Origin: an uncultured Bacteroidales bacterium
GTDB taxonomy: Bacteria; Bacteroidota; Bacteroidia; Bacteroidales; P3
DNA length: 64,000 nt
Assembly (NCBI GenBank): GCA_900317285.1
Contig: ONGA01000006.1
Location: forward strand, 1 to 64,000
Direction of reading: 5' to 3'
The notes under the pieces are model-generated. The model was given only the letters and a program-made list of their open reading frames with translations, did not search any database and had not been told where the DNA came from. Numbering within the stretch: position 1 is the first letter of the stretch; each line of letters starts with the position of its first letter. Below are positions 15,831 to 24,024 of this stretch, in pieces. The translations under genes and the position numbers were made by a program.

Positions 15831-18800
15831 TCACCTGACCACCACCACTTTCCTTGCCGTGTGGTTGCCAATCTTAATCATATAAGTGCCGCTGGCTGGA
15901 ATGTCGAAGCGTATCGCTGTGCCGTAATCCTGCTTGGTGGCAAGCATTCGTCCGTTGACATCGTAGAGCGCCACCGGGTTGCCCTCGGCGCCCTCCACCA
16001 CAATCTGCCCGTTATGGGTATAGATTCTGGCATTTAGCGCCCGAACATCGTCCACACCCACCACTATAGTGTCATGGATGACAATTGTGTCGTGGATAAA
16101 GACAGTGTCATACAGCGACAACCAAAGGGTGTCTGTTACTATTATAGTGTCGTAGATAAAGTTGTCGATAGTATCGAAAACCGTATTGATAACGGTATCG
16201 TACTGTATCTGTGTCACTGTATCTGTAATCGTGATATAGGTAGTGTCATGCACGGGTATGTTGATATAGGTAGTATCGTGCACGTGTATGGTATCTGGTG
16301 CTGGAGGTATCGTGGTAAAGAATGCCACCAACTCAACATCCTCGTCAAGAACGAGGTAGCGAGGATTGCTAGAAACACTATCGTTCCACATACTAAAGTA
16401 GTAGTTATTATTTGGCCGTGCAATGACCACAGCTTCGTTAGAAGTGCATGATGGAGAAAGCAAAATTGAAACTGAACCCACAGATGTATCACTCGAAGTA
16501 ACCGTAATTGTATATTCTGCTTCCGCTTCAACAATATGACTAAACATATGCCAGCTTCCCGTATAGTTTAGCAAGGAACCGCACGGTACATGTACCGTAA
16601 CGCTATCATAATCGAAGGAAGTGGGATCATAGAATGTGCTCATACTTGGAGGTGTTACTCCTTCGCAGTAAATATGTCTCAACTCTGAGCTGCCATCATA
16701 TAGTTGGTCTCCCAAGGATGTCACAGACGATGGGTACGTAATACTTTGTACATCACAATGGTAGAAAGCATAATTGGACACAGTCTGTGTTGCATCAGAA
16801 ATGACAATATTTTTAGCTGCCGGATGAATCGACATTAGGTTGTGCATTGTGGCATCGGAATAATAAACGCTGTCGTGGAAGTACCCATTCCTGCAACGTG
16901 CCCCCCAATAACATAAATCCAAATAACAGTCTTCCTCTGCAGAACCATAATAAACGATGTTTCGTACAAATCCAAAAGCATCAGTGCCTATTTGTGTAAC
17001 ACTCGATGGAACGTTTATTTCTGCAAGTTTATAGCAATTAGCAAACGCACTGTTGCCTATGCTTTGTAGATATGGTGGAAGTGCTACAAAACGAAGATTT
17101 GTACAATTGGAAAAGGTCTCACTTGCAATCGTGCTTATAGAAGACCCAATATATGCTGTTTCGAGTGATGTACAGTTACTGAAAGCGCTACTTCCTATAG
17201 AATATACTGTATTGGGAATATTTATAGAAGTCAATGATGAACATTGCTGAAACGCCCCATTCCCTATCATACCCAATGAACTAGGTAGGTTAATACTTCT
17301 CAAATTAGATTGTCTAAAAGCATAATCTCCTATAATCGTTATGGTTGAGGGGAGTACAACGGATGTAATGCTTGAGTTTCTGAAGGCGTTTTCTCCAATA
17401 TTAACTACGGTACTAGGCACAATAACTGAAGTATCCGATCCCGTATAACCCATCAAAATACTCTTTGACACATCATAATACATGAAATCTCCCTCAAAGT
17501 AGGCGTTTACGCAATAGGCTCCCCATGGACTGCCAGATGCTGTCCCTAGATAAGATACATTTCTTATACCATAGAATGCGTTGTATCCAATAGTCGTAAC
17601 CGTACTTGGTACAGATAATGAGACTATATTACTACAGTCATAAAAAGCGCAGATGCCAATGTTTGTAGTGGCATTAGAAATAGTCACTGACGTAATAGCA
17701 GAACAATTACTAAAAGCATAGTTTGGTATATTTTGTACGTTATTCCCAAATACAACGGTTGACAGGTTTCCACATCCAAAAAATACACGTAAATACATTG
17801 ACGAACCCATGGATGTGCAATTCGTAGCATTAAAATATACTGTTGTTATTCCAGTACAATTGCCAAAGGCGTGATCTCCAATTGTAACTATAGATTCTGG
17901 TATTGTTACTGAAGTAATACCCGAGCATTGATAGAACGATTGGGTTCCTATACTAGTGACTGTATTGGGTATTGTTACAGACGTGATGCTAGAACATCCA
18001 AGAAAAGCTTTTTCTCCAATACTGGTTACTGTACTAGGAATCACTATCACCGGTGCAGTTCCCGAATAAGCTGTGAGAGTCGTTTTTGTTGCATCCATGT
18101 AAACAAATCCATTTTCGAGGTATCCATTCACCGTTTTTGCACCCCAAGGACTCCCGGAAGCAGAACCACTATAAACAATATTGGCAATTCGTTCAAATGC
18201 CCCATACCCAATGCTATTAACAGAATTTGGAATTGTCAAAGATGCTATACCCGTACAATACCCAAAAGCAGAGCTGCCGATTGTTGTTACTGAATTTGGA
18301 ATCGACACCGAGTTAAGGTTTTTACACATATAGAAGGAAGTGTTTCCAATAGTTGTCACGGAATTGGGAATTATTATAGATGTAATATTATTATTATTTC
18401 TAAATGCTGCATTTCCAATACTATTTACTGTATTCGGAATAGTAACCATTGTGGCAGTCCCATAATAACCTGTAAGTAAACTCTTCGTTTGGTCAGAAAA
18501 AACAAAACCATCTTCTAGGTATCCATTAACAGTTTTCGCACCCCATGGACTTCCTGTTGCCATTCCAGAATAAACCACATTATTGACAAACTGAAATGCC
18601 TGGTATCCAATGGTTGTAACTGTACTAGGAATTGTTACAGAATAAAGACCTGTGCAATTGTAAAAAGCTTGATCGTTAATTGCAGTCACAGAATATGTTG
18701 TTCCGTTAAAATCCACATTATCTGGGATGATAAGATTGCCTGTCGGTTCAATATAACCATACCAAGAACCTTGTGACATTCCAGCATTCATTATAGTGGT

Positions 18801-18950
18801 TGGGCTGCTTACAGTAGCATTTACTCCATCTATTTTGTAATATAAGGTTTGTCCCGTGGGAGCTACTGCGGAGAAATCATAGGCGTTCGCCACCTTTGGC
18901 AATGTCATCGCCATCATAATGACGGCAAGAAATGTAAAAATCTGTTTCAT
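15831..18950 (-). CDS. BspA-like leucine-rich repeat surface protein with T9SS sorting domain
   Basis: A 1039-residue exported protein (signal MKQIFTFLAVIMMAMTLPKVANA). Residues ~55-780 are LRR_5 (BspA/Treponema) repeats of the form SVTIPxxVTxIGxxAFxxC. Four times the series is broken by a related cassette: SGSPWGAKTVNGYLE plus a 'D.T...L..Y.G' strand, near residues ~130, ~270, ~475 and ~690, the last more divergent. After a beta-rich linker comes a repetitive stretch with many HDTTY / YDTV / HDTIV units (~880-960). The end (ALNARIYTHNGQIVVEGAEG ... GTYMIKIGNHTARKVVVVR) is a T9SS type A sorting domain. Expected on the cell surface, binding host or bacterial ligands. The repeat part is AT-richer than both ends. 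A structured leader lies upstream. Confidence 0.9.
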   Translation of the reverse strand: MKQIFTFLAVIMMAMTLPKVANAYDFSAVAPTGQTLYYKIDGVNATVSSPTTIMNAGMSQGSWYGYIEPTGNLIIPDNVDFNGTTYSVTAINDQAFYNCTGLYSVTIPSTVTTIGYQAFQFVNNVVYSGMATGSPWGAKTVNGYLEDGFVFSDQTKSLLTGYYGTATMVTIPNTVNSIGNAAFRNNNNITSIIIPNSVTTIGNTSFYMCKNLNSVSIPNSVTTIGSSAFGYCTGIASLTIPNSVNSIGYGAFERIANIVYSGSASGSPWGAKTVNGYLENGFVYMDATKTTLTAYSGTAPVIVIPSTVTSIGEKAFLGCSSITSVTIPNTVTSIGTQSFYQCSGITSVTIPESIVTIGDHAFGNCTGITTVYFNATNCTSMGSSMYLRVFFGCGNLSTVVFGNNVQNIPNYAFSNCSAITSVTISNATTNIGICAFYDCSNIVSLSVPSTVTTIGYNAFYGIRNVSYLGTASGSPWGAYCVNAYFEGDFMYYDVSKSILMGYTGSDTSVIVPSTVVNIGENAFRNSSITSVVLPSTITIIGDYAFRQSNLRSINLPSSLGMIGNGAFQQCSSLTSINIPNTVYSIGSSAFSNCTSLETAYIGSSISTIASETFSNCTNLRFVALPPYLQSIGNSAFANCYKLAEINVPSSVTQIGTDAFGFVRNIVYYGSAEEDCYLDLCYWGARCRNGYFHDSVYYSDATMHNLMSIHPAAKNIVISDATQTVSNYAFYHCDVQSITYPSSVTSLGDQLYDGSSELRHIYCEGVTPPSMSTFYDPTSFDYDSVTVHVPCGSLLNYTGSWHMFSHIVEAEAEYTITVTSSDTSVGSVSILLSPSCTSNEAVVIARPNNNYYFSMWNDSVSSNPRYLVLDEDVELVAFFTTIPPAPDTIHVHDTTYINIPVHDTTYITITDTVTQIQYDTVINTVFDTIDNFIYDTIIVTDTLWLSLYDTVFIHDTIVIHDTIVVGVDDVRALNARIYTHNGQIVVEGAEGNPVALYDVNGRMLATKQDYGTAIRFDIPASGTYMIKIGNHTARKVVVVR

Positions 18951-18991
18951 ATAAAAAAGGCGTTGAATTATTCTTTTATGTCACTTATCAT

Positions 18992-19121
18992 CCTGTGGGC
19001 TCTGGATTGCCTTGTACCTGTTAAGCGACGAATAATTCACGCCTAAGCGTGAACTCTCGCAAACTTATTCTCGGTACAAAGAATTTTCCAGATTCACAGG
19101 TGAGAACAAGAGCGTCAGCTC
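18992..19121 (-). ncRNA. structured 5' leader (hairpin plus rod) of the BspA-like gene
   Basis: On the minus strand nested complementary segments form a rod. The pairs are CACAGG/CCTGTG (19095-19100 with 18992-18997), TCCAGA/TCTGGA (19087-19092 with 19001-19006), GGTACAAAG/CCTTGTACC (19073-19081 with 19010-19018), TTATTC/GAATAA (19065-19070 with 19030-19035) and the apical GCGTGAA/TTCACGC. A small hairpin GAGC..GCTC (19110-19121) precedes it. No U-run follows, so it reads as a leader of the gene starting at 18950. Ligand or function unknown. Confidence 0.5.
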
Positions 19122-19193
19122 AATATGATGTCTTTACAATATTTTGCTTGTCACATAAGCATTGTTTTTTTAGTTATTATTCTATTGGTTGTA

Positions 19194-19598
19194 TTACAGT
19201 GTATTGCTAAACTCATCCAATGTCAGCACATTCACCTTGGGGAACGGTATGCTTTGTAGTACACGGAAATGACTATCGTCGCTGACAATGAAATCGGCAT
19301 TGGCTATGATGGCACAGTCGACAAACTTGTTGTCGTCGGGGTCGGATTCGATAAGGTTGAAATGAAACTGAGGATCGAAACGCAGCACGAAAGGACTACG
19401 GAGAATGGCACCTACAATGTTTGCGGCAAAAGAGGCGTTGACTTTCTCAGTAAGAATCTCCATATATTCACTGACAATCTCATTGCTTACACAAAGGGTA
19501 TACTTTCCGTCGAGGAACGATTCCCACGCCAGGCGATATTTGCTGCGCAGGGGTATCATGCGGAGCAGGCAGTTGGTATCAATCACAACGTACCTCAT
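19194..19598 (-). CDS. PIN-domain toxin of a type II toxin-antitoxin pair
   Basis: A 134-residue PIN ribonuclease of the group annotated as 'putative toxin component, PIN family'. VIDTNCLLRMI (Asp6) opens the domain, VSNEIVSEYMEIL supplies the conserved Glu, and SDPDDNKFVDCAIIANADFIVSDD supplies the later acidic residues that bind the metal ions. Such toxins cleave RNA. The start codon overlaps the stop of the upstream antitoxin gene by 4 bp (ATGA). A paralogous pair is at 44939-45555. Confidence 0.85.
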   Translation of the reverse strand: MRYVVIDTNCLLRMIPLRSKYRLAWESFLDGKYTLCVSNEIVSEYMEILTEKVNASFAANIVGAILRSPFVLRFDPQFHFNLIESDPDDNKFVDCAIIANADFIVSDDSHFRVLQSIPFPKVNVLTLDEFSNTL

Positions 19599-19843
19599 GC
19601 CGTAACGGTAGCGGTTGTACGATAGGGAGTGCGCATGTGTTCATGTTCCCATGATTTGAGGGTTTCCTCGTTGATGGTACCGTTTTCCCACAGACGTTCC
19701 ATCTCGCGGTCGGCACGCTCCGCGAAGAAACGCGCGATAACCTGCTTCAACTCGATCAGGTCGGCCTCCGATTTGAGGTTGGCCATAGTGCTGAGCAATT
19801 CGAGTTGCGCCTGATTGAAGGGCTGTCTGATAGTTGCTTCCAT
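19595..19843 (-). CDS. antitoxin partner of the PIN toxin
   Basis: The start at 19843 gives MEATIRQPFNQAQLELL, 82 residues; longer N-terminal extensions run through the promoter and are rejected. The protein is small and helical: LLSTMANLKSEADLIELKQVIARFFAERADREMERLWENGTINEE. The paralogue at 45337-45555 shares the pattern F.....A...D.EmDRLWdeG...E. Known antitoxins of this context bind and block the toxin and repress their own promoter. Its -7 box lies 26-33 bp upstream. Confidence 0.75.
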   Translation of the reverse strand: MEATIRQPFNQAQLELLSTMANLKSEADLIELKQVIARFFAERADREMERLWENGTINEETLKSWEHEHMRTPYRTTATVTA

Positions 19844-19868
19844 TTTAAATTTCTTTTTATTCAGTTTG

Positions 19869-19876
19869 CAAAAATA
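19869..19876 (-). promoter_or_regulatory. -7 box of the PIN toxin-antitoxin operon
   Basis: TATTTTTG followed by CA. The surrounding ~30 bp (CGGAAATGTTTCGTATTTTT...) are repeated almost exactly at the promoter of the DUF3990 module (20919-20951). Confidence 0.75.
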
Positions 19877-19903
19877 CGAAACATTTCCGACATGGCAAAA
19901 AAA

Positions 19904-19939
19904 AGTTGCCTCCGGTAGCAAAAACCATCGGAGGCAAAG
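19904..19939 (-). terminator. terminator of the DUF3791-DUF3990 module
   Basis: Arms TTGCCTCCG (19906-19914) and CGGAGGCAA (19929-19937), followed on the minus strand by a run of T. It ends the upstream three-gene operon just before the PIN operon promoter. Confidence 0.8.
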
Positions 19940-19968
19940 GGTTAAAGATGTTGTTTATTCAAAATCCT

Positions 19969-20202
19969 TTAAGATGCCACTTTGGCATCTTGGCTTTTCA
20001 TCAGCTCATACAGATACGCGGGGCTTTGCACATACAGTTCACCCTCCTCGTCCTGCAACAGTTCCATCAGAGAGGAACTGTACACCTTTTCCATTGCCTG
20101 CTCGATGCCGCAGCCAGTGTCCTCTATCACGTAACGCACCAACTCGCTCAATGCATAGTCGGTGAGATAAGTGGCTATCTGGTGATGGGTAGGATAATTC
20201 AT
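19969..20202 (-). CDS. DUF3791-like protein
   Basis: A 77-residue helical protein, MNYPTHHQIATYLTDYALSELVRYVIEDTGCGIEQAMEKVYSSSLMELLQDEEGELYVQSPAYLYELM. The pattern (a helix, then A...VY.S.....L.D...GLY..S..Y.YE) is that of DUF3791 proteins, which are commonly found beside DUF3990. It overlaps the end of the DUF3990 gene by 4 bp. It is the third gene of the module and could be a second antitoxin or a specificity partner. Confidence 0.65.
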   Translation of the reverse strand: MNYPTHHQIATYLTDYALSELVRYVIEDTGCGIEQAMEKVYSSSLMELLQDEEGELYVQSPAYLYELMKSQDAKVAS

Positions 20203-20687
20203 ACGGCTTCAACGCTTGATTTGTGGAGGTGCCGAAGTGCTTCCTCTGTGCCAAAAAAGTACTGCTGATCAAGGTATTTGTCTTGCAACAGCTGGGCTGC
20301 TTGCTCAGGGGAATAGATGCCCTCGCGATAGTTGGTCAATTGCAGCACCACTCCGTCGTTGGCTATCGGACCAATGACGATGTCGTAATCGTGAATGGGT
20401 GTGGAATTCTTCCGGTCACGGTTGGCATCCACAAACAAAAACCATTCGACAGAGGCTTTCTCGGGGAAACGCTTAATTTTTAAATCCGACTGCAAGGCTG
20501 ATTCGTCAAAGTCATAAGTTATCAGCGTCGCTGTTCCGCCGAAAAGCCGTGCCCTTTTCTGTGCCATGCGGACAGCGGTCGTCCTGTCGGGGGTAGCATA
20601 GAACCCCTTGCCAAAGTCCTTGTATCGCAGTCCTCGGTCAAGGTCAATGGTCTCTATGTCAACGTTTGTTCCGTGATACAGTTTCAT
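20199..20687 (-). CDS. DUF3990 protein, probable ADP-ribosyltransferase-fold toxin
   Basis: The 162-residue product begins MKLYHGTNVDIETIDL, continues KDFGKGFYATPDRTTAVRMAQKRAR, and ends DKYLDQQYFFGTEEALRHL. The YHGT start, the GKGFY block and a closing Q.xF.TE.AL element are characteristic of DUF3990. The first two match the H and Y of H-Y-E type ADP-ribosyltransferases and RNA 2'-phosphotransferase-like folds (inference from the pattern). It is flanked on both sides by DUF3791 genes with 4-bp overlaps, which suggests a toxin held by one or two small partners. Target unknown. Confidence 0.75.
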   Translation of the reverse strand: MKLYHGTNVDIETIDLDRGLRYKDFGKGFYATPDRTTAVRMAQKRARLFGGTATLITYDFDESALQSDLKIKRFPEKASVEWFLFVDANRDRKNSTPIHDYDIVIGPIANDGVVLQLTNYREGIYSPEQAAQLLQDKYLDQQYFFGTEEALRHLHKSSVEAV

Positions 20688-20899
20688 GCCAGCGCGCCTC
20701 CGTTTTTTTGGCAGACAATGAGCAGGTCGTCAATGGTTTCGTCCATCGACTGAAGATGTTCCACATCGTAGAATTCTATTAGAAACGCCAATCCCTTATG
20801 CCTGTGCAGATAGTTGAAAGCGGCCTGCCGCGTCATTGCGAAGCGCTGCCCAAAGGCCTGTACAGTTGCCGTTAGGAAAGGTATCTCATACTTGCTCAT
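20684..20899 (-). CDS. small DUF3791-like partner protein
   Basis: A 71-residue product, MSKYEIPFLTATVQAFGQRFAMTRQAAFNYLHRHKGLAFLIEFYDVEHLQSMDETIDDLLIVCQKNGG. It carries the DUF3791-like core (F....A..F......A..YL....GL.FL...Y...H..S.....DDL). It is the first gene of the operon and overlaps the DUF3990 start by 4 bp. A role as antitoxin or regulator is likely from its position. Confidence 0.65.
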   Translation of the reverse strand: MSKYEIPFLTATVQAFGQRFAMTRQAAFNYLHRHKGLAFLIEFYDVEHLQSMDETIDDLLIVCQKNGGALA

Positions 20900-20926
20900 G
20901 GTTGATTAAATGTTAATTTCAGTTTG

Positions 20927-20934
20927 CAAAAATA
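20927..20934 (-). promoter_or_regulatory. -7 box of the DUF3990 module
   Basis: TATTTTTG on the minus strand 28 bp before the first start codon. The surrounding sequence matches the promoter of the neighbouring PIN operon (19862-19893) for about 30 bp. Confidence 0.75.
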
Positions 20935-21038
20935 CGAAACATTTCCGATATGACCAAATCCCGACACAATAAAAAAAAATCTTTTCAGTTATTAATAGGT
21001 ATAAATTTATAGTCGGATTAGCATAAAAATCTAGCAGA

Positions 21039-22529
21039 ATGGGAATTATAGCACGGCAGAGCATCAAGGGCGCTATCGCCAACTATATTGGGGTGGCGAT
21101 AGGCTTCTTCGTGTCGTTTTTCGTGCTGACGAGATACCTGACGCAGGAGGAAATCGGCCTGACGCGCGTGATGGTCGACGCCGCCATGCTCTTCTCGTCG
21201 CTGGCCGCCCTGGGCACCGGCTCGTCGATTGTCAAGTTCTTCCCGTGGTTCAAGGACGACCGTGACAACCACGGCATCTTCGGGTTGAGTTTGCTGCTTC
21301 CCTTGGCGGGCTTCGCGCTCTTCGCGCTGGCGTTCCTGCTTTTCCGCGAACCCCTGCTGGCGGTCTATTCAAAGAACGCGCCCCTGCTGGCCGACTACTT
21401 CTACCTGCTGCCGATGCTGACCTTCTTCGCACTCTATATGGGTGTGTTCGAGACCAATGCGTCGGTGCTGATGCGCATCACGGTACCCAAGCTGGTGCGC
21501 GAAGTGGGCATCCGCCTCTTCAACCTGGTGACCTACCTGCTCTACGGTTTCGACCTCATCTCCATCGACACCTTCGTCTGGCTGTTCTGTGGCAGCTACG
21601 GCATGGCCATGCTGCTCAACGTCTTCTACCTCTTTACTTTAGGACATATCTCGTTCCGCATCGACCGCCATTTCCTCACGCCCGACCGCCTGAAAGAAAT
21701 CGGGCGTTATACACTGTATATGACCGCCGTGGCGCTGGCGGGCAACATCCCGCTCTTCAACTCGCTCTTCCTCGGTGCCAAAGCGGGGCTTGCTTTGACG
21801 GGCGTCTACACCATCGCCTCCTACATTGCCAACGTGGTCGAGGTGCCCTACCGCTCGCTGGGTGCCATCTCGCGTCCGGTTATTGCCACCGCCGTCAAGG
21901 AGAACAACTGGGGCGAGGTCAACCGCCTCGCACGCCAGGTGAGCCTGCATCAGTTCCTTGTTAGTCTGCTGATTTTCTATGTGATATGGATTAATATCGA
22001 CGCCCTTTTTGCCGTCATCCCCAATGGAAAAGACTATGTCGGCGGTGTGGGCGTGGTGTTCATCCTGGGCATGGCCAAGGTCATCAACTCCTCTTTCTCG
22101 GTAGGCGCCGACATACTGAACTTCTCGCGCTACTACTCTCGTGGTCTGCCGTTTATCGCCGTGCTCACCCTCACGGCCATCGTCTTCAACGACCTCTTTA
22201 TCGGCACCATGGGCATCAACGGCGCCGCCTATGCCACCCTCTGCTCCTATCTGCTCTATTTCACGCTGTTGCACAGCTATCTGTGGTGGCGCCTCAAGGT
22301 CAATATCTTCTCCCGCGGGCAGCTGAAGACCGTGGTGGTTGTCGTCCTCCTGCTTTCGCTCGATTGGGCTTGGAACCAGTGGCTTACGCCTGCCATGAAC
22401 CTGAATGTCATCCTCGGCGCCGTCCTCAAGACCGCCGTCCTCGGCTCCCTCGCCGCTGCCGCCGTTATCCTGTGGAACATCTCGCCCACTGTCAACCGGC
22501 TCCTCCTCAAATTCAAAAAAAAGTTGTAA
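21039..22529 (+). CDS. polysaccharide flippase (Wzx/MATE-type)
   Basis: A 496-residue polytopic membrane protein with about 12-14 hydrophobic segments. It opens GIIARQSIKGAIANYIGVAIGFF and contains LTRYLTQEEIGLTRVMVDAA, the signature opening of the oligosaccharide flippase family within the MOP superfamily. Such proteins move lipid-linked sugars across the inner membrane for surface polysaccharide. No glycosyltransferase cluster adjoins it, so the substrate cannot be named. The stop codon is embedded in the -7 box of prfA. Confidence 0.85.
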   Translation: MGIIARQSIKGAIANYIGVAIGFFVSFFVLTRYLTQEEIGLTRVMVDAAMLFSSLAALGTGSSIVKFFPWFKDDRDNHGIFGLSLLLPLAGFALFALAFLLFREPLLAVYSKNAPLLADYFYLLPMLTFFALYMGVFETNASVLMRITVPKLVREVGIRLFNLVTYLLYGFDLISIDTFVWLFCGSYGMAMLLNVFYLFTLGHISFRIDRHFLTPDRLKEIGRYTLYMTAVALAGNIPLFNSLFLGAKAGLALTGVYTIASYIANVVEVPYRSLGAISRPVIATAVKENNWGEVNRLARQVSLHQFLVSLLIFYVIWINIDALFAVIPNGKDYVGGVGVVFILGMAKVINSSFSVGADILNFSRYYSRGLPFIAVLTLTAIVFNDLFIGTMGINGAAYATLCSYLLYFTLLHSYLWWRLKVNIFSRGQLKTVVVVVLLLSLDWAWNQWLTPAMNLNVILGAVLKTAVLGSLAAAAVILWNISPTVNRLLLKFKKKL

Positions 22530-22534
22530 TTTTG
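22527..22534 (+). promoter_or_regulatory. -7 box of prfA
   Basis: TAATTTTG followed by CACCC, starting at the flippase stop codon and only 8 bp before the prfA start, so the leader must be very short. Confidence 0.7.
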
Positions 22535-22542
22535 CACCCGTT

Positions 22543-23613
22543 ATGTTAGATAAATTAGAAGCCATATACGCTCGTTATCAAGAGATTGAGCAACAGATGA
22601 ACGACCCGCAGGTCACTGCGGACATGAAACGCTACGTCAAACTGTCGAAAGATTACAAGGACCTGCAGCCCGTGGTCAAGGCCTACCACGAATACAAGTC
22701 CCTTCTCGACACCATCGCCGAGTGCAAGGAACTGCTCGAGAGCGAGAAAGACCCTGAGCTGCGCGAGATGGCGAAGGAGGAGCTCACCGCCGCCCAGGAG
22801 CGCCGCGAGCCCATGGAGGACGACATCCGCCTCCTCCTCATCCCCGCCGACCCCACCGACTCCAAGAATGCCGTCGTCGAAATCCGTGGCGGCACCGGCG
22901 GCGACGAGGCCTGCATCTTCGCCGGCGACCTCTTCCGCATGTACACCCGCTTCTGCGAAAAGAAGCATTGGAAGATAGAAATCAACGACTTCAACGAGGG
23001 CACCTCCGGCGGCTACAAGGACATCTCCTTCTCCGTCACCGGCGACGGTGCCTACGGTCTGCTGAAATACGAATCGGGAGTGCACCGCGTCCAGCGTGTC
23101 CCCGCCACCGAGACCCAGGGCCGCATCCACACCTCCGCCGCCGGCGTGGTGGTGCTGCCCGAGGCCGAGGAGTTCGACGTCGAGCTGAACATGAGCGACG
23201 TGCGCATCGACACCTTCTGCGCCTCCGGTCCCGGCGGCCAGTGCGTCAACACTACCTATAGTGCTGTGCGTCTGACACATATCCCCACTGGCATCGTCGT
23301 TTCCATGCAGGACCAGAAGTCCCAAATCAAGAACAAGGAGAAGGCCATCTCCATCCTCCGCACCCGCCTCTACGAGCGCGAGTACAACAAATACATGGAG
23401 GAACTCTCCTCCAAGCGCAAGACCATGGTCGCCACCGGCGACCGCTCCGAGAAGGTGCGCACCTACAACTACCCCCAGTCTCGCGTCACCGACCACCGCA
23501 TCGGCTGGTCCATGCACAACCTCCCCGCCTTCATGGATGGCGACATCGAGGACTGCATCGAAGCCCTCCAGCTCGCCGAAAATGCCGAAAAGCTCAAGGC
23601 ATCTGTGGGCTGA
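22543..23613 (+). CDS. prfA: peptide chain release factor 1
   Basis: Start taken at MLDKLEAIYARYQ, directly after the promoter; earlier in-frame starts overlap the flippase. The length, 356 residues, is normal for RF1. The codon-recognition tripeptide PAT is at 187-189 (RVPATETQGRIHTSA) and the peptidyl-tRNA hydrolysis motif GGQ at 231-233 (SGPGGQCVNTTYSAVRLTH). The PAT tripeptide marks RF1 (UAG/UAA) rather than RF2. The Gln of GGQ is the normal target of PrmC methylation. Confidence 0.97.
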   Translation: MLDKLEAIYARYQEIEQQMNDPQVTADMKRYVKLSKDYKDLQPVVKAYHEYKSLLDTIAECKELLESEKDPELREMAKEELTAAQERREPMEDDIRLLLIPADPTDSKNAVVEIRGGTGGDEACIFAGDLFRMYTRFCEKKHWKIEINDFNEGTSGGYKDISFSVTGDGAYGLLKYESGVHRVQRVPATETQGRIHTSAAGVVVLPEAEEFDVELNMSDVRIDTFCASGPGGQCVNTTYSAVRLTHIPTGIVVSMQDQKSQIKNKEKAISILRTRLYEREYNKYMEELSSKRKTMVATGDRSEKVRTYNYPQSRVTDHRIGWSMHNLPAFMDGDIEDCIEALQLAENAEKLKASVG

Positions 23614-23744
23614 TCATCACCTCGAATGCCGAGAAACATAAACTTAAAATCAAATGGATTGGCTCCTGCCGCCTCCTCGACGGCCAGCAGACCGCCGGAC
23701 AGGTCATCTCCACCATGGTCCGCCTCAACTGACCCCCAAACACC
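23614..23744 (+). other. short coding remnant after prfA
   Basis: From about 23622 a frame reads TSNAEKHKLKIKWIGSCRLL...QVISTMVRLN and then stops at about 23733, without a start codon of its own. It looks like the C-terminus of a small protein that has lost its beginning. Family not recognised. Confidence 0.3.
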
Positions 23745-23995
23745 CCTGACATAGGAGAAACATATACGCATCATATACGCATCATAGGAGAATGATAGTA
23801 CAACGGTAGTACAACCGATATAGAAAGGTAGTAAAACAGTAGTACAACCATAGGACAAAATTCACCCTGACATAGGAGGATTTTCCGCCATACGTCTTAA
23901 AAATTGTTAAAATCCCACTTATCCCACCCCTCCGCATTTCGTCCCACCCACCCCCCGATTCCTCCTATCTTTCTCCTATCTCCTCCTATCTCCCG
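23745..23995 (+). repeat. dispersed intergenic repeat, copy 1
   Basis: About 250 bp made of CATAGGAG, GATAGTACAAC and GTAGTACAACCATAGGAC units, then a unique-looking block TTAAAAATTGTTAAAATCCC with a CCCACCCC-rich part, then TCTCCTATC repeats. The second half is almost identical to 35735-35840. A shorter inverted copy of the first half is at 63605-63725. Confidence 0.75.
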
Positions 23996-24024
23996 AAGTA
24001 AACAATCAACTATTGATAACTTTT

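Noticed and set aside
13892-15838. 648-codon open frame on the plus strand, antisense to the EF-G paralogue
   Set aside because: It is a frame opened by strong codon bias; the sequence is repetitive V/D/E/G without domains, and the minus-strand gene is a clear GTPase.
23745-23995. Insertion sequence
   Set aside because: No transposase, no terminal inverted repeats and no target duplication visible; kept only as a dispersed repeat.
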